From: Flavobacterium sp. 11
Lineage (GTDB): Bacteria; Bacteroidota; Bacteroidia; Flavobacteriales; Flavobacteriaceae
NCBI RefSeq assembly: GCF_002754315.1
Contig: NZ_PEFE01000001.1
Coordinates: 1,984,001-2,048,000, forward strand
Direction: 5' to 3'
DNA length: 64,000 nucleotides
Shown here: positions 52,098 to 61,433 of the stretch, piece by piece
Layout: the number at the start of each line of letters is the position of its first letter
Numbering within the stretch: position 1 is the first letter of the stretch
The notes under the pieces: generated by a model
The model's input: only the letters and a program-made list of their open reading frames with translations
Database searches by the model: none
Told to the model about the DNA's origin: nothing
Translations under genes and position numbers: made by a program

Positions 52098-53366
52098 TTA
52101 GAATTTATATTGGAACATTAAAGATATTTCTAATTCGTTTTGTTTTAAGTTTGGAGCGTATTCCTGATTATTAAATGTTGTTTGAATTCCTGTCAGATAG
52201 TGATTGTTGAATAATTTGTAATATCCAGCGCCAATTCTATAGGAATTAAGACTTACCCTTTGATCGAACTGACCTATGGTAGTTCTCTCATCTGGGGACG
52301 TTCCATATCCAGCTAATAATGAAATATAATCATATTTTGTATCAAAATAATATCTGGTTGTCAGTGAGAATGAAGGATGGTAGTCCTTGTCATTATTTTG
52401 TAGGTAGGATCTAAAATTTATCCAATAGGCACCTATATATTTACCAACCCCCAAAACAATTGTTCTAGTTTCTGTATTTTCTGATTCAATGTATCGAAAC
52501 CCTAAATCAGCTTCCCAACCCTTTTTAAAATTTTGATAAAAAGAATATCCTACTCTTAATTTTGGAAAAACTACATCTTGACTGTATGCTATACTTACGT
52601 ATGAATAATTATTTTTCCCTGTAAAAAAATAGGATTCTGCTTCAAATTGCTTGCCTTCAGCAATACTTTCTCCGGAAGATAATCTATTTGCATAATTAAT
52701 TCGTCCTATTAAAGAACCCCAGCCACGTTCTCTAATATATTGTATACTTCCCAAATGCCATGGGCCATAACCTTTTCTGTTGAATGTTGTATAACTATAA
52801 TTAACGCCCAGCCTGTCAGAGTTTATTTTTGATTCTATAAGAAAAAGACTTTGTTTAATTTCAGGGTCGTTTGGATATTTTACTTGTAACGATTGTACAT
52901 AATTATATTCTTTTTTAGTTTCATTTTGTAATTGATAAAGCACTATTTTCTTTTTTTGAAAATCTCTGTTTTCAGGGTGCATTAAAATGGCTTCATCTAT
53001 TGTTTTTTCGGCCTCTAAGTAGTCTTCTTTTTCTAATTCTATATTGATTAGATAGTTGAAAGCATCATCGTTAGAGTTCGTTTTTTTGATGAAATAGTTG
53101 TAGTAGTAGGTCGCACTATCTTTATTTTTCAATAAATCGTGGTTACGTCCTAATATTAGATAATAATCAAGATAATTTGGTGCTATTTTTTTAGCTATCA
53201 ATGCTCTTTGAATATTTTTTGCATAATTTTTTTCATTCTGCATGTCTTTTATGATTACTGTTAAAAGACTGTCGGTATCAATTTTTTGTGCGTTTATTTT
53301 TTGACTTGAAAAAATAAATATTAAAATGAAAAGACCGACTATATTTAAAATTTTACTATTCCTCAT
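52098..53366 (-). CDS. Outer-membrane protein: TPR region plus YaiO-type beta-barrel
   Basis: A 422-residue protein with a signal peptide (about 1-26), a tetratricopeptide-like helical part (about 30-175, with NYLDYYLILGRNHDLLKNKD and DYLEAEKTIDEAILMHPENR) and a C-terminal YaiO-like barrel (about 180-422). Barrel strands include SYTTFNRKGYGPWHLGSIQY, GWGSLIGRINYANRLSSGES and the final ISLMFQYKF ending in phenylalanine. TPR plus outer-membrane barrel is the arrangement of exopolysaccharide exporters such as PgaA and BcsC. It overlaps the preceding synthase gene by four bases. Confidence 0.87.
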   Translation of the reverse strand: MRNSKILNIVGLFILIFIFSSQKINAQKIDTDSLLTVIIKDMQNEKNYAKNIQRALIAKKIAPNYLDYYLILGRNHDLLKNKDSATYYYNYFIKKTNSNDDAFNYLINIELEKEDYLEAEKTIDEAILMHPENRDFQKKKIVLYQLQNETKKEYNYVQSLQVKYPNDPEIKQSLFLIESKINSDRLGVNYSYTTFNRKGYGPWHLGSIQYIRERGWGSLIGRINYANRLSSGESIAEGKQFEAESYFFTGKNNYSYVSIAYSQDVVFPKLRVGYSFYQNFKKGWEADLGFRYIESENTETRTIVLGVGKYIGAYWINFRSYLQNNDKDYHPSFSLTTRYYFDTKYDYISLLAGYGTSPDERTTIGQFDQRVSLNSYRIGAGYYKLFNNHYLTGIQTTFNNQEYAPNLKQNELEISLMFQYKF

Positions 53367-54799
53367 GATATTTGTTTTTGTTCCATAGTGAATCCTTTAC
53401 GCACCATAACTCCCCATTTTTGTTCTTTTTGTCTTAGAAAGTGCCAATAGCCCTTTAAGGAAGCATAAACATTGAGTGGATGGAAGACAAAAGGCTCAAT
53501 AAAAATCATTACTATTAAAATTAACACCTCTTTAATACCAGTATAGTGCTTATAGATTAATTGATCTAAAAACACAGAAATTAGAGTTATACTGATGTAA
53601 AATAGATATACAAAAGCACTACCAATCAATAAAAAATCATAGTTAATATTAAAGAATAGCAGATCAATTGTTAAGACAATTAAGCCTAAAATTTCTAAAA
53701 TTGGGACTGCAAATTCATAAAGCAAATAATACGGAAAAATTAGGAGGCCAGTTTTACCGTATTTTGGATTTAAAAATACATCTTTATGTAAATATAATGT
53801 TTGAACTAATCCTCTGGCCCAACGTACTCTTTGTCTTAAGAATATAGTCATACTGGCAGGTACTTCAGTCCAACAAAGGGATTCTGGGATGTATATTATT
53901 AAGAATTTTTCTTTTTTCTTGTGCATCAGTTTTCTCATTCGAGTGATGAGTTCCATATCTTCACCAAGTGATTTGTGCCAATATCCGCCAGCTTCAATAA
54001 CTGTTTCTTTATCGAACATTCCTAAGCCGCCCGAAACTAACAGTAAACCATTAATTTTACTCCAAGCCATCCTTCCAAATAGGAATGAACGGATATATTC
54101 CAGTTCCTGAAAACGAGCAAAAAAATTATCAGGGAAATGCGATTTAAAAAGCATTCCATCTTTAAACTCACATGAATTTGAAATTCGTATGGCCGCCCCA
54201 GTCGCAATTACTTTCTCAGTATTTTCGATAAAAGGTTTGGCAAGCATTGAAATCGTATCTTTTCTTAAAATGCAATCTACATCGGTACAAATGAATAAGG
54301 AATATTTAGCAGAATTGATACCAGCATTTGATCCGTCGGCTTTACTCTTTCCGTTTTCTTTATCTACAACTAAAAGTTTCGAATATATAGGATTCGTTGA
54401 CTTATAATGTCCTCTTACGGGTTGTGTCGGTATTTTATCTTGATAGAAAAAGTCTACTTTAACTAAATTAAACTCTCTGATTAGTATTTCAAGAGTTGCA
54501 TCAGTACTTCCGTCATTAACAATAACTACTTCAAATTTTGGATATTCTTGAAAAAGTAATGATTTAACGTTGTATACAATTGTAGTTGCTTCGTTAAATG
54601 CTGGAGCAACTATAGAAACGCCAACTGTATGATTCGATTTCACCAGTATTTCTTTAAGTAAGAAATACTTAGATTTATAATACTTCTTTATTGCAGTCCA
54701 AGATAATATAGCGAGTAATAAATAAAATACGATATAACTAATGGAATAATAAGCAATGTAGGTTTCGTAGGTTTTAATAATGTTTTCTAGGGTACTCAA
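53363..54799 (-). CDS. Processive family 2 glycosyltransferase (polysaccharide synthase)
   Basis: A 478-residue inner-membrane synthase of the cellulose, PNAG and hyaluronan synthase type. Membrane spans flank the catalytic domain (one at about 16-36, then several from about 365 to 450). Catalytic signatures are NDGSTD (95-100), DVD (173-175), the ED pair (280-281) and the processivity motif QRVRW (323-327, the QxxRW form). Motif and topology together indicate a synthase that builds and extrudes a chain by itself. No PilZ domain is seen, so regulation may come through the neighbours. It overlaps both neighbouring genes by four bases, typical of translational coupling. Confidence 0.92.
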   Translation of the reverse strand: MSTLENIIKTYETYIAYYSISYIVFYLLLAILSWTAIKKYYKSKYFLLKEILVKSNHTVGVSIVAPAFNEATTIVYNVKSLLFQEYPKFEVVIVNDGSTDATLEILIREFNLVKVDFFYQDKIPTQPVRGHYKSTNPIYSKLLVVDKENGKSKADGSNAGINSAKYSLFICTDVDCILRKDTISMLAKPFIENTEKVIATGAAIRISNSCEFKDGMLFKSHFPDNFFARFQELEYIRSFLFGRMAWSKINGLLLVSGGLGMFDKETVIEAGGYWHKSLGEDMELITRMRKLMHKKKEKFLIIYIPESLCWTEVPASMTIFLRQRVRWARGLVQTLYLHKDVFLNPKYGKTGLLIFPYYLLYEFAVPILEILGLIVLTIDLLFFNINYDFLLIGSAFVYLFYISITLISVFLDQLIYKHYTGIKEVLILIVMIFIEPFVFHPLNVYASLKGYWHFLRQKEQKWGVMVRKGFTMEQKQIS

Positions 54800-56010
54800 T
54801 TTAGATATGGGTTATTTACATGTAAAACAATTCTTTTTATGATTTCATTTTCTGATGCATCTTCTGTTTTGTAGGTATTAAAAAAAGTGGCATCAATTTT
54901 ATTAATACAATTAACAATTTCAAATTTTATTTCTAAATCTGATTCTGCTAAAAGAATGCTTAAAGCAAAATCTTTGGTATCATTATCACCAATAGCACCC
55001 ATTGTTTTTAAGGCAGAAATTTTATTTCGCTTATCTGTTTCTTTTGAATAATGGTTTATTAAAAGTTCATTGGCTTCTATGATGTATAAATTTCGAATGA
55101 CTAAGTAAGTTTCTCTTCGTACCTTACTATTAGTATTATTTAAGAGATGGCTTATTTGATCAATTGTTAAAGTTTCTCTATATCGAATCATTAATTTAAT
55201 GGCTAGTATTACTACGGAACTATTTTTATTATAGAGCCATTCATTAATTTTTTTAGGTAAAGCAGACTTTTTTTGATGAATTATATCAAGGATTTTTAGC
55301 TCATCTGCATATGATATTTGTTTTTCATAATTGCTTAAAAAATCAAACTTTTGATCAGAAAGCGAAATTACCGCAATCAATGCATTCGATTTTAGAAATT
55401 TATTTTTAACATATATATTAGGTCTTATATATCCTGTTTTAATTTTATATTCTAATATTTGATAATGGTAAATTCCTAACAATTTATTTTCCCAGCTCCT
55501 GCTTCTAATCAATTTTTTACTGTAATCGTGAAACCCAAAATATTTGTAAATTAATAGCATTTGATGTGGATTAACTCCATTAATATTTCTTTTGATGGTA
55601 ATGATTTTATTTAGAATAATACCTTTACACCATTTTTTTTTAAAAGGCACTTCTTCTTTAAATAGCTTTATCTGTTCTTTTATGTGTTTAGAATCATAAT
55701 TAGAAAATATAATCTCAGTAAGAAAATCGTTTATTTTAATATCCACTTCATTTTTTATAATTATTTTTTTTTCAAAGCCATAGCGATTGACAATCAATAA
55801 TATAACAAAAGAAATAATAACAATCAAGAGAAATGGGATGATGATGTATTTAAACAGATCAAAAGAAAATTCAGCTTTGAATAATGAATAATTAAAAGTC
55901 AATAATTCATTTTTAATAGTTTTGTAGCTTATTTCAGCATCTAATTTTTTAAATAAAAGCGTGGTAATATTAGTAATGTGTTTTAATAAATTATACAAGT
56001 AATTGGTCAT
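54796..56010 (-). CDS. Membrane-anchored HEAT-repeat protein
   Basis: A 404-residue protein with one N-terminal membrane span (about 54-76, YIIIPFLLIVIISFVILLIV) and a cytosolic helical domain (about 85-404) made of HEAT-like repeats (for example DQISHLLNNTNSKVRRETYL and NKISALKTMGAIGDNDTKDF). Such repeats make protein-binding solenoids. It is the first gene of the operon, with its stop overlapping the start of the synthase gene by four bases, so it may be a scaffold or regulator for the synthase. I know of no described counterpart in the classical Pga or Bcs systems. No good TAnnTTTG box was found before it. Confidence 0.85.
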   Translation of the reverse strand: MTNYLYNLLKHITNITTLLFKKLDAEISYKTIKNELLTFNYSLFKAEFSFDLFKYIIIPFLLIVIISFVILLIVNRYGFEKKIIIKNEVDIKINDFLTEIIFSNYDSKHIKEQIKLFKEEVPFKKKWCKGIILNKIITIKRNINGVNPHQMLLIYKYFGFHDYSKKLIRSRSWENKLLGIYHYQILEYKIKTGYIRPNIYVKNKFLKSNALIAVISLSDQKFDFLSNYEKQISYADELKILDIIHQKKSALPKKINEWLYNKNSSVVILAIKLMIRYRETLTIDQISHLLNNTNSKVRRETYLVIRNLYIIEANELLINHYSKETDKRNKISALKTMGAIGDNDTKDFALSILLAESDLEIKFEIVNCINKIDATFFNTYKTEDASENEIIKRIVLHVNNPYLN

Positions 56011-56141
56011 GCTTTATCTAATTAGGCCTTAAATTAAGTGATTCGGGTGTCGTGAATGAATATTATATTGTGTAATAAATCGAGTGTGTGTGCCATAAGT
56101 CGATAAATATATATAAAATACACATTAACTATGTGTTAAAT

Positions 56142-56906
56142 TTAAAATTTTTCGAAAACACCTAATCCAAATAAAGCGAAATCATATTTCACTGGATCAT
56201 TTGCGTCAAATTCACGAAGTTTTAAATCTAATTCCGCTAAGGCTTTTCCATCATTTTGTTTTCTGGTCAGCAATCCTAGTTTTCGTGCGACATTACCGGA
56301 ATGCACATCCAATGGACAGGATAATGAAGCAGGAGAGATAGTTTTCCATATTCCTAAATCGACACCTTTAGTGTCCTGGCGTACCATCCAGCGTAAATAC
56401 ATGTTTATTCGCTTGGCTGCAGAATTGTTCAGAGGGTCTGAAATGTGTTTTTGGGTTCTAGATTGATGGGGAATTTCGAAGAATGTCTTTTTGAATTCCG
56501 AGATACTATTTTGCATGGTTTTTAACTCTTGGTTTTTAGCATATACGGATTCTAATCCATCATGGTTTTCATAGATGTTTTTTAGACTTCTGATAAAACT
56601 TGCAAAATCCTGACCGTTAAAAGTGCGATGCACAAAATTTTCTAGTCGTTCCAAATCATTTTCGGAATGTGACATAACAAAATCATAAGGTGCATTTCCC
56701 ATTAAATCCATCATTTTATGGGAGTTTTTTATAATCATTTTGCGATTTCCCCAAGCTATTGTAGCACTTAGAAAACCGGCAATTTCGATATCTTCTTTTT
56801 GTGAAAACAAATGTGGAATTTGAACAGGATCACTTTCGATAAAGTCGAGCGTGTTGTACTGTACCACTTTTTCGTCAAGAAACGATTTGAGTTCTGAAGA
56901 ATTCAT
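56142..56906 (-). CDS. TIGR02757 family protein
   Basis: A 254-residue soluble protein of the TIGR02757 (DUF2400) family. Signatures include DFIESDPVQIPHLFSQKEDI, EIAGFLSATIAWGNRKMIIK, NMYLRWMVRQDTKGVDLGIW and PLDVHSGNVARKLGLL, the last resembling a helix-hairpin-helix glycosylase. The function is unknown; fold similarity to DNA glycosylases has been suggested. It is a single gene between the exopolysaccharide operon and the ATPase gene. Confidence 0.85.
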   Translation of the reverse strand: MNSSELKSFLDEKVVQYNTLDFIESDPVQIPHLFSQKEDIEIAGFLSATIAWGNRKMIIKNSHKMMDLMGNAPYDFVMSHSENDLERLENFVHRTFNGQDFASFIRSLKNIYENHDGLESVYAKNQELKTMQNSISEFKKTFFEIPHQSRTQKHISDPLNNSAAKRINMYLRWMVRQDTKGVDLGIWKTISPASLSCPLDVHSGNVARKLGLLTRKQNDGKALAELDLKLREFDANDPVKYDFALFGLGVFEKF

Positions 56907-56966
56907 TTTCTATATTAAAGTTTAATGCGGCTCTTAGTGTCGAATGAACTTTAAACCTGAAATTTT

Positions 56967-57629
56967 TTAGTTACTAATCAATCCATCTATCATTACTAAT
57001 TTTCTATCGGCCATATTCGCTAAATCTTCATTATGGGTCACAATGACAAAGGTTTGCCCAAACTCATCACGCAATTTAAAGAATAATTGATGCAGGTTTT
57101 CTGCCGAAGCAGTGTCAAGATTTCCCGAAGGTTCATCTGCAAAAATGATTGCAGGTTTGTTGATTAAGGCTCTTGCAACCGCTACACGTTGTTGTTCTCC
57201 GCCAGAAAGTTCATTGGGTTTGTGATTCATTCGATGGGAAAGTCCAAGATAAGTCAGCAGTTTTTTTGCCTCAATCTCCGTTTCCGATTTTGATTTATTA
57301 GCAATGAAAGCGGGAATGCAAACATTTTCTAAAGCCGTAAATTCAGGTAATAATTGATGAAATTGAAAAATAAAACCTAAATTTAAATTTCTGAATTTAG
57401 ATAAGGTTTTGTCATTCATAGTCAGAATGTCTTCATTATTGATGCGTAATTCAATTCCGTTTTCGACTGTAGGCTTGTCTAAAGTTCCAAGGATTTGCAA
57501 AAGAGTCGTTTTTCCGGCTCCCGAAGCCCCTACGATAGAGACAATTTCTCCTTTTTGAATATGTAAATCGACTCCTTTCAACACATGTAGTTGATCGTAA
57601 TATTTATGTAGATTTTTGGCTTGTATCAT
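56967..57629 (-). CDS. ABC transporter ATPase, LolD-like
   Basis: A 220-residue ATP-binding subunit of the MacB/LolD family, which drives lipoprotein release or similar envelope transport. Walker A is GASGAGKTT, the signature is [15 protein letters not shown] and Walker B is [12 protein letters not shown]. The longer frame starting at 57656 adds nine residues; the ATG at 57629 gives the usual family start [20 protein letters not shown]. The permease partner is not adjacent, which is common for LolD in Bacteroidota. It is divergent from msrA. Confidence 0.9.
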   Translation of the reverse strand: MIQAKNLHKYYDQLHVLKGVDLHIQKGEIVSIVGASGAGKTTLLQILGTLDKPTVENGIELRINNEDILTMNDKTLSKFRNLNLGFIFQFHQLLPEFTALENVCIPAFIANKSKSETEIEAKKLLTYLGLSHRMNHKPNELSGGEQQRVAVARALINKPAIIFADEPSGNLDTASAENLHQLFFKLRDEFGQTFVIVTHNEDLANMADRKLVMIDGLISN

Positions 57630-57775
57630 TTTGAAACTATTTTCACAAAGAAACAAAGATTTTAATGATTATTAAATGCATCCCAATATATTTTGCTTTG
57701 ACAAAATATAAACTTTAGTTAATATCGAATAATCAGTTCGTTTTAATGAATAAATTTGATTCTAAATTGGTAATG

Positions 57776-58423
57776 ATGAAAAAAATAATTGGTATTTTTC
57801 TGGCGCTATTGCCTTTTTCATTTTGTGCAAAAGAAAAGAGTAGTGTTGTGCCAAAAAGTAAAGAAATAAAAAATATGGAAATACAAAACGGATTGGAAGT
57901 TGCAACCTTCGCAGGAGGTTGTTTTTGGTGTACAGAAGCAGTTTTTTTAGAATTAAATGGAGTAAAAAAAGTTGTTTCAGGATATATTGGCGGCAATACG
58001 GTGAATCCAACCTACAAGGATATTTGTAATGGAGATACGGGCCATGCGGAAGCTATTGAAATTACTTTTGATCCAAGCCAAATAAGTTTTGGAGAATTAT
58101 TGGAAATATTTTTTGCTACACACGACCCAACCACGTTAAATCGTCAAGGAAATGATGTTGGAACGCAATATCGCAGTGAGATTTTTTACCATAATCCTAC
58201 TCAAAAACAAGTTTCGGAAGATTATATTGCTTTGATGACCAGTGAGAATACGTTTGGCAAACCAATTGTGACTAAGATTTCTGCAGCTTCTAAATTTTAT
58301 GAGGCCGAAGATTATCATCAAAACTATTACAATCAAAACAAGACTCAAGGATATTGCAGTTATGTGATAACTCCAAAAATTGAGAAGCTTAAAAAAATGT
58401 ATCAAGACAAGCTCAAAAAATAA
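57776..58423 (+). CDS. msrA: Peptide methionine-S-sulfoxide reductase, lipoprotein form
   Basis: A 215-residue MsrA that reduces methionine-S-sulfoxide in proteins. The catalytic cysteine is Cys49 in FAGGCFWCTEAVF, and the family motifs GYIGGNTVNPTYKDICNGDT, HAEAIEITFDP and YHQNYYNQNK are present. The first 20 residues (MKKIIGIFLALLPFSFCAKE) are a lipoprotein signal with Cys17 as lipid anchor, so it repairs proteins in the envelope. The frame begins upstream at 57746, but the signal peptide supports 57776. No msrB domain is fused to it. Confidence 0.93.
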   Translation: MKKIIGIFLALLPFSFCAKEKSSVVPKSKEIKNMEIQNGLEVATFAGGCFWCTEAVFLELNGVKKVVSGYIGGNTVNPTYKDICNGDTGHAEAIEITFDPSQISFGELLEIFFATHDPTTLNRQGNDVGTQYRSEIFYHNPTQKQVSEDYIALMTSENTFGKPIVTKISAASKFYEAEDYHQNYYNQNKTQGYCSYVITPKIEKLKKMYQDKLKK

Positions 58424-58465
58424 TTGGCATTGGATTTGTACAACTTTCTGATAAATTGAAATAGT

Positions 58466-58765
58466 ATGAGAGAACAAGTGCCCGTTAGTGCAGAAAACAA
58501 TAAAACAAGGAATCTTATATTAGGAATTCTGTTTGATGCAATAGGATTAGTATCGTTTACGGTTCCGTTGGTTGGAGAATTCTCAGATGTAATTTGGGCG
58601 CCATTAGCTGGGTTTTTAATGACTTGGATGTATAAAGGAACCATAGGACGAGTAGGAGGAGTGGTTACTTTTCTGGAAGAAATTTTACCGTTTTCAGATT
58701 TTATACCAACGTTTACATTGACTTGGATTTATAAGTATTGGATTAAAAACAAAAACGCCTCATAA
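58466..58765 (+). CDS. Small membrane protein of unknown function
   Basis: A 99-residue protein with two hydrophobic segments (about 18-38, LGILFDAIGLVSFTVPLVGE, and about 43-58) and a C-terminal amphipathic end. No family name is recalled with confidence. It lies 42 nt after msrA on the same strand and shares its terminator region with the convergent DUF6787 gene, so it may be cotranscribed with msrA. Confidence 0.68.
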   Translation: MREQVPVSAENNKTRNLILGILFDAIGLVSFTVPLVGEFSDVIWAPLAGFLMTWMYKGTIGRVGGVVTFLEEILPFSDFIPTFTLTWIYKYWIKNKNAS

Positions 58766-58779
58766 CAGAGGCGTTTTTT
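58751..58779. terminator. Bidirectional terminator
   Basis: ACGCCTC (58755-58761) pairs with GAGGCGT (58768-58774) around a six-base loop, with A and T runs outside that suit both convergent genes. Confidence 0.88.
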
Positions 58780-59080
58780 ATTCTTTAAAAAGAAATCCCA
58801 ATCCCATACGTTTCAGCATCTTTTTTTCGAAAGCCCAAAAGAAATTGAACTGCCCAAAAAGAAATCCAATTAGGACTAAAAGCACTTGGTATATAGGGAA
58901 GATTAAAATTAATCGCACTGGTGTAAACCAATATCCTAAGTCTTCTTTTGTAATTCCCAACCAAAAACAAAATGGTTTTGACAACCATGCAGAAGCCGAT
59001 CCGGTAATTGCAAAAACGATAAATATGATTATGAGTTGGAAATTAGTTTCAATTCCCCAACGTTGTTTTAGTTTATTCAT
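58778..59080 (-). CDS. DUF6787 family membrane protein
   Basis: A 100-residue protein with two hydrophobic segments (about 14-32 and 53-75) and a conserved beginning LKQRWGIETNFQ, with SAWLSKPFCFWLGI, QFNFFWAFEKKMLKRMG and a final FLFKE. I recognise it as DUF6787 of Flavobacteriia. Function unknown. It is followed downstream only by the shared terminator and lies 32 nt after the DUF6146 gene, so the two are probably cotranscribed. Confidence 0.78.
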   Translation of the reverse strand: MNKLKQRWGIETNFQLIIIFIVFAITGSASAWLSKPFCFWLGITKEDLGYWFTPVRLILIFPIYQVLLVLIGFLFGQFNFFWAFEKKMLKRMGLGFLFKE

Positions 59081-59112
59081 TTTTATTTATAATGATTACA
59101 AATATAGTAACA

Positions 59113-59547
59113 TTATCTGATGGGGACTAAACCAAAAAGTTTTTGTTTGTAGGTATTTTGAAAATAAATCATGTAATTGTAAATCAGATAATTTACTTCG
59201 TAACCATAATCAATATTTGGATCATAATTGATGGACATTTCATATAAATTCGGATTGTATCGCATAGGTTGCATAACACGACTATTCCACTCGCTGACAT
59301 AAAATTGATTTTTATTTTCTAAATAGCTTTGCGAATGATATCCTCTTGGAAACGCTCTGGAGTTAAGCCAAGTACTAAAACCGGGATCAATGATAATTAC
59401 TTCATATTCGAGCTCGTCATTGGCAATTCGCACAGTATCACCTTGAGTTGCAATGGGCTTTTCAGTACTTGGAAAATTAGACTTTGAAGTGTTACAACTA
59501 AAAATAGAAACTAGAATAATTGCTAATAGATAAACACTATTTTTCAT
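59113..59547 (-). CDS. DUF6146 family lipoprotein
   Basis: A 144-residue lipoprotein (VSIFSCNTSK, Cys at about residue 18). The conserved part is LEYEVIIIDPGFSTWLNSRA, followed by FPRGYHSQSYLENKNQFYVS and NYLIYNYMIYFQNTYKQKLF; the proposed family is DUF6146, found in Flavobacteriia. Its function is unknown. It is the upstream partner of the DUF6787 gene. Confidence 0.8.
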   Translation of the reverse strand: MKNSVYLLAIILVSIFSCNTSKSNFPSTEKPIATQGDTVRIANDELEYEVIIIDPGFSTWLNSRAFPRGYHSQSYLENKNQFYVSEWNSRVMQPMRYNPNLYEMSINYDPNIDYGYEVNYLIYNYMIYFQNTYKQKLFGLVPIR

Positions 59548-59608
59548 AATCAGAAAATTGAATATTAAATTTACAAAATTAAATGATTTGTTTGTAGCGT
59601 TTTAACAT

Positions 59609-59642
59609 AAAAAAATCACCTACAACGAGTAGATGATTTTTT
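59609..59642 (-). terminator. Terminator of the DUF937 gene
   Basis: On the minus strand ATCATCTAC pairs with GTAGGTGAT (one G-T pair) around a five-base loop, with a T run after it. It lies just downstream of the gene ending at 59662. Confidence 0.8.
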
Positions 59643-59661
59643 ATAAATATTTTTATTTTTA

Positions 59662-60225
59662 TTATTTTCCAAAAAGTTTGCCGAGTATGCTTCCTATTCC
59701 ACCACCTTTTTTTGTTACGGCTGACATGGCATCACTTATATCTACTTTTCCATCTGCATTTTGGTCTAAACCAAATTGACCTCCATATTTAGATATAGCA
59801 TCCATTATGCCTGAATTCTGGGCACTATTACCAGAAATCGCCGCTATCACATCTGAAATTTGAAAACTACTATCATTAGGGTCTTTTGCTTTATTGACTA
59901 ACGAACCTAAAATTTTAGGAATTAAACTTCCTGCAACACCAGAGGCAGTTTCACTGTTGATACCAAATTTTTCACCTAAGCTTCCTGTAAGTTGTTCGGT
60001 GAGTTTTTGTACTACAGGATTTGAACTGTCTTGAGCATTGTTTCCTTGAAATAAACCTGCAAGTTGATCTGCTCCGCCTTCTGAAACTATTTTTTGTAAC
60101 CCAGAAAAAATAGAACTACTTGCCTCGGTCATAACTGCTTCATTTTGCTCGTTTGGAATCGCTTGGTTTTTAACAACTGATTCTACTCCAAACTGTTGTG
60201 CTAATTGTGTTAATTGTTCAAACAT
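59662..60225 (-). CDS. DUF937 family protein, YidB-like
   Basis: A 187-residue protein of the DUF937/YidB type: glutamine- and glycine-rich with helical repeats, such as LFQGNNAQDSSNPVVQKLTE and SGVAGSLIPKILGSLVNKAK, and a C-terminal FGLDQNADGKVDISDAMSAV reminiscent of an EF-hand or dockerin-like calcium loop (DQNADGKVDISD). The very end is GGGIGSILGKLFGK. Function unknown. It stands alone, with terminators on both sides. Confidence 0.78.
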   Translation of the reverse strand: MFEQLTQLAQQFGVESVVKNQAIPNEQNEAVMTEASSSIFSGLQKIVSEGGADQLAGLFQGNNAQDSSNPVVQKLTEQLTGSLGEKFGINSETASGVAGSLIPKILGSLVNKAKDPNDSSFQISDVIAAISGNSAQNSGIMDAISKYGGQFGLDQNADGKVDISDAMSAVTKKGGGIGSILGKLFGK

Positions 60226-60262
60226 GGAAAGTATTTTTTAAATTAGAAATCAAATTTAATGA

Positions 60263-60302
60263 AAAAAGGGACTTATTAAACAAAGTTAATAAATCCCTTT
60301 TT
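60263..60302 (-). terminator. Terminator of serA
   Basis: On the minus strand AGGGATTTATTAA pairs with TTAATAAGTCCCT (one G-T pair) over 13 bp, followed by a T run. Confidence 0.85.
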
Positions 60303-60321
60303 ATTTATTTAGTCAAAAATA

Positions 60322-61272
60322 CTAGCCTAATATGCTAATGATTTGTGAAGCTAATTCAGTACCAATTCTATCTTGAGCTTCTCCTGTTGCTGCTCCAATA
60401 TGTGGAGTCAACGAGATTTTATGATTCATCAAAATAGCCATTTCAGGAGTTGGTTCGTTTTCAAAAACATCTAATCCTGCAAATAATACTTTTCCGCTGT
60501 CTAATGCTTTTACTAATGCCACTTCGTCAATAACACCACCACGAGCGCAGTTTACAATACCTACACCGTTTTTCATGATTGCCAATTCTTTCTCTCCAAT
60601 GATGTAACCATCTTGAGCAGGAACGTGTAATGTGATGAAATCAGCTTCTTTGAATAAAGATTCCAATGATTGAGAAACGATAGTTGTTGTGATGGATTGT
60701 CCGTCAAAAAACGCTACTTTAATATCAACTTGTGGGATAAACATATCCGCAGCAATTACTTTCATTCCTAAACCCAGTGCCATTTTAGCGGTAGCCTGGC
60801 CAATACGGCCAATTCCTACAACACCAAGCGTTTTTCCTCTTAATTCAACTCCGTTTGCATAGGCTTTTTTCAAACCTTCAAAGTTTGTATCTCCTTCAAG
60901 AGGCATATTTCTGTTAGAATCGTGTAAAAAACGAACACCAGAAAATAAGTGTGCAAAAACCAATTCTGCCACTGATTCTGATGACGAAGCTGGAGTATTG
61001 ATTACATGAATTCCTTTGCTTTTAGCATAATCCACATCAATGTTATCCATTCCTACACCACCACGACCTATGATTTTTAATCCTGGGCAAGCGTCGATGA
61101 TATCTTTACGAACTTTAGTCGCACTACGTACCAAAACTACACTTACATTATTTTCGTTTACAAAATTAGCTACTTGTTCTTGAGCTACTTTTGTAGTTAT
61201 AACTTCAAATCCACCTTTTTCTAAAGCTAGAATTCCACTTTTTGAAATTCCATCGTTGGCTAATACTTTCAT
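60322..61272 (-). CDS. serA: D-3-phosphoglycerate dehydrogenase (D-2-hydroxyacid dehydrogenase family)
   Basis: A 316-residue NAD-dependent dehydrogenase catalysing the first step of serine synthesis, 3-phosphoglycerate to 3-phosphohydroxypyruvate. The Rossmann motif is GVVGIGRIGQA; the catalytic arginine lies in NCARGGVIDE, and the histidine in HIGAATGEAQ. The substrate-binding RSATKVRKDI and GRGGVGMDNID are also present. It lacks the C-terminal ACT domain of E. coli SerA, so feedback control by serine is probably absent or different. It lies 161 nt downstream of serC on the same strand, which supports the serine-pathway assignment. Confidence 0.9.
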   Translation of the reverse strand: MKVLANDGISKSGILALEKGGFEVITTKVAQEQVANFVNENNVSVVLVRSATKVRKDIIDACPGLKIIGRGGVGMDNIDVDYAKSKGIHVINTPASSSESVAELVFAHLFSGVRFLHDSNRNMPLEGDTNFEGLKKAYANGVELRGKTLGVVGIGRIGQATAKMALGLGMKVIAADMFIPQVDIKVAFFDGQSITTTIVSQSLESLFKEADFITLHVPAQDGYIIGEKELAIMKNGVGIVNCARGGVIDEVALVKALDSGKVLFAGLDVFENEPTPEMAILMNHKISLTPHIGAATGEAQDRIGTELASQIISILG

Positions 61273-61433
61273 TTGTATTTATTTGTTTATTCGGTTATTT
61301 GTTTAATCGTATTTTGGATAAAAAATAACTGAATTATTAATTAATTTGATTGTTGGTTTAAATAATTAAAACAACACAATAATATTTTCTTGTTTTTTGG
61401 TTATTTCGATTAAACAAATAACCAAATTCACGG

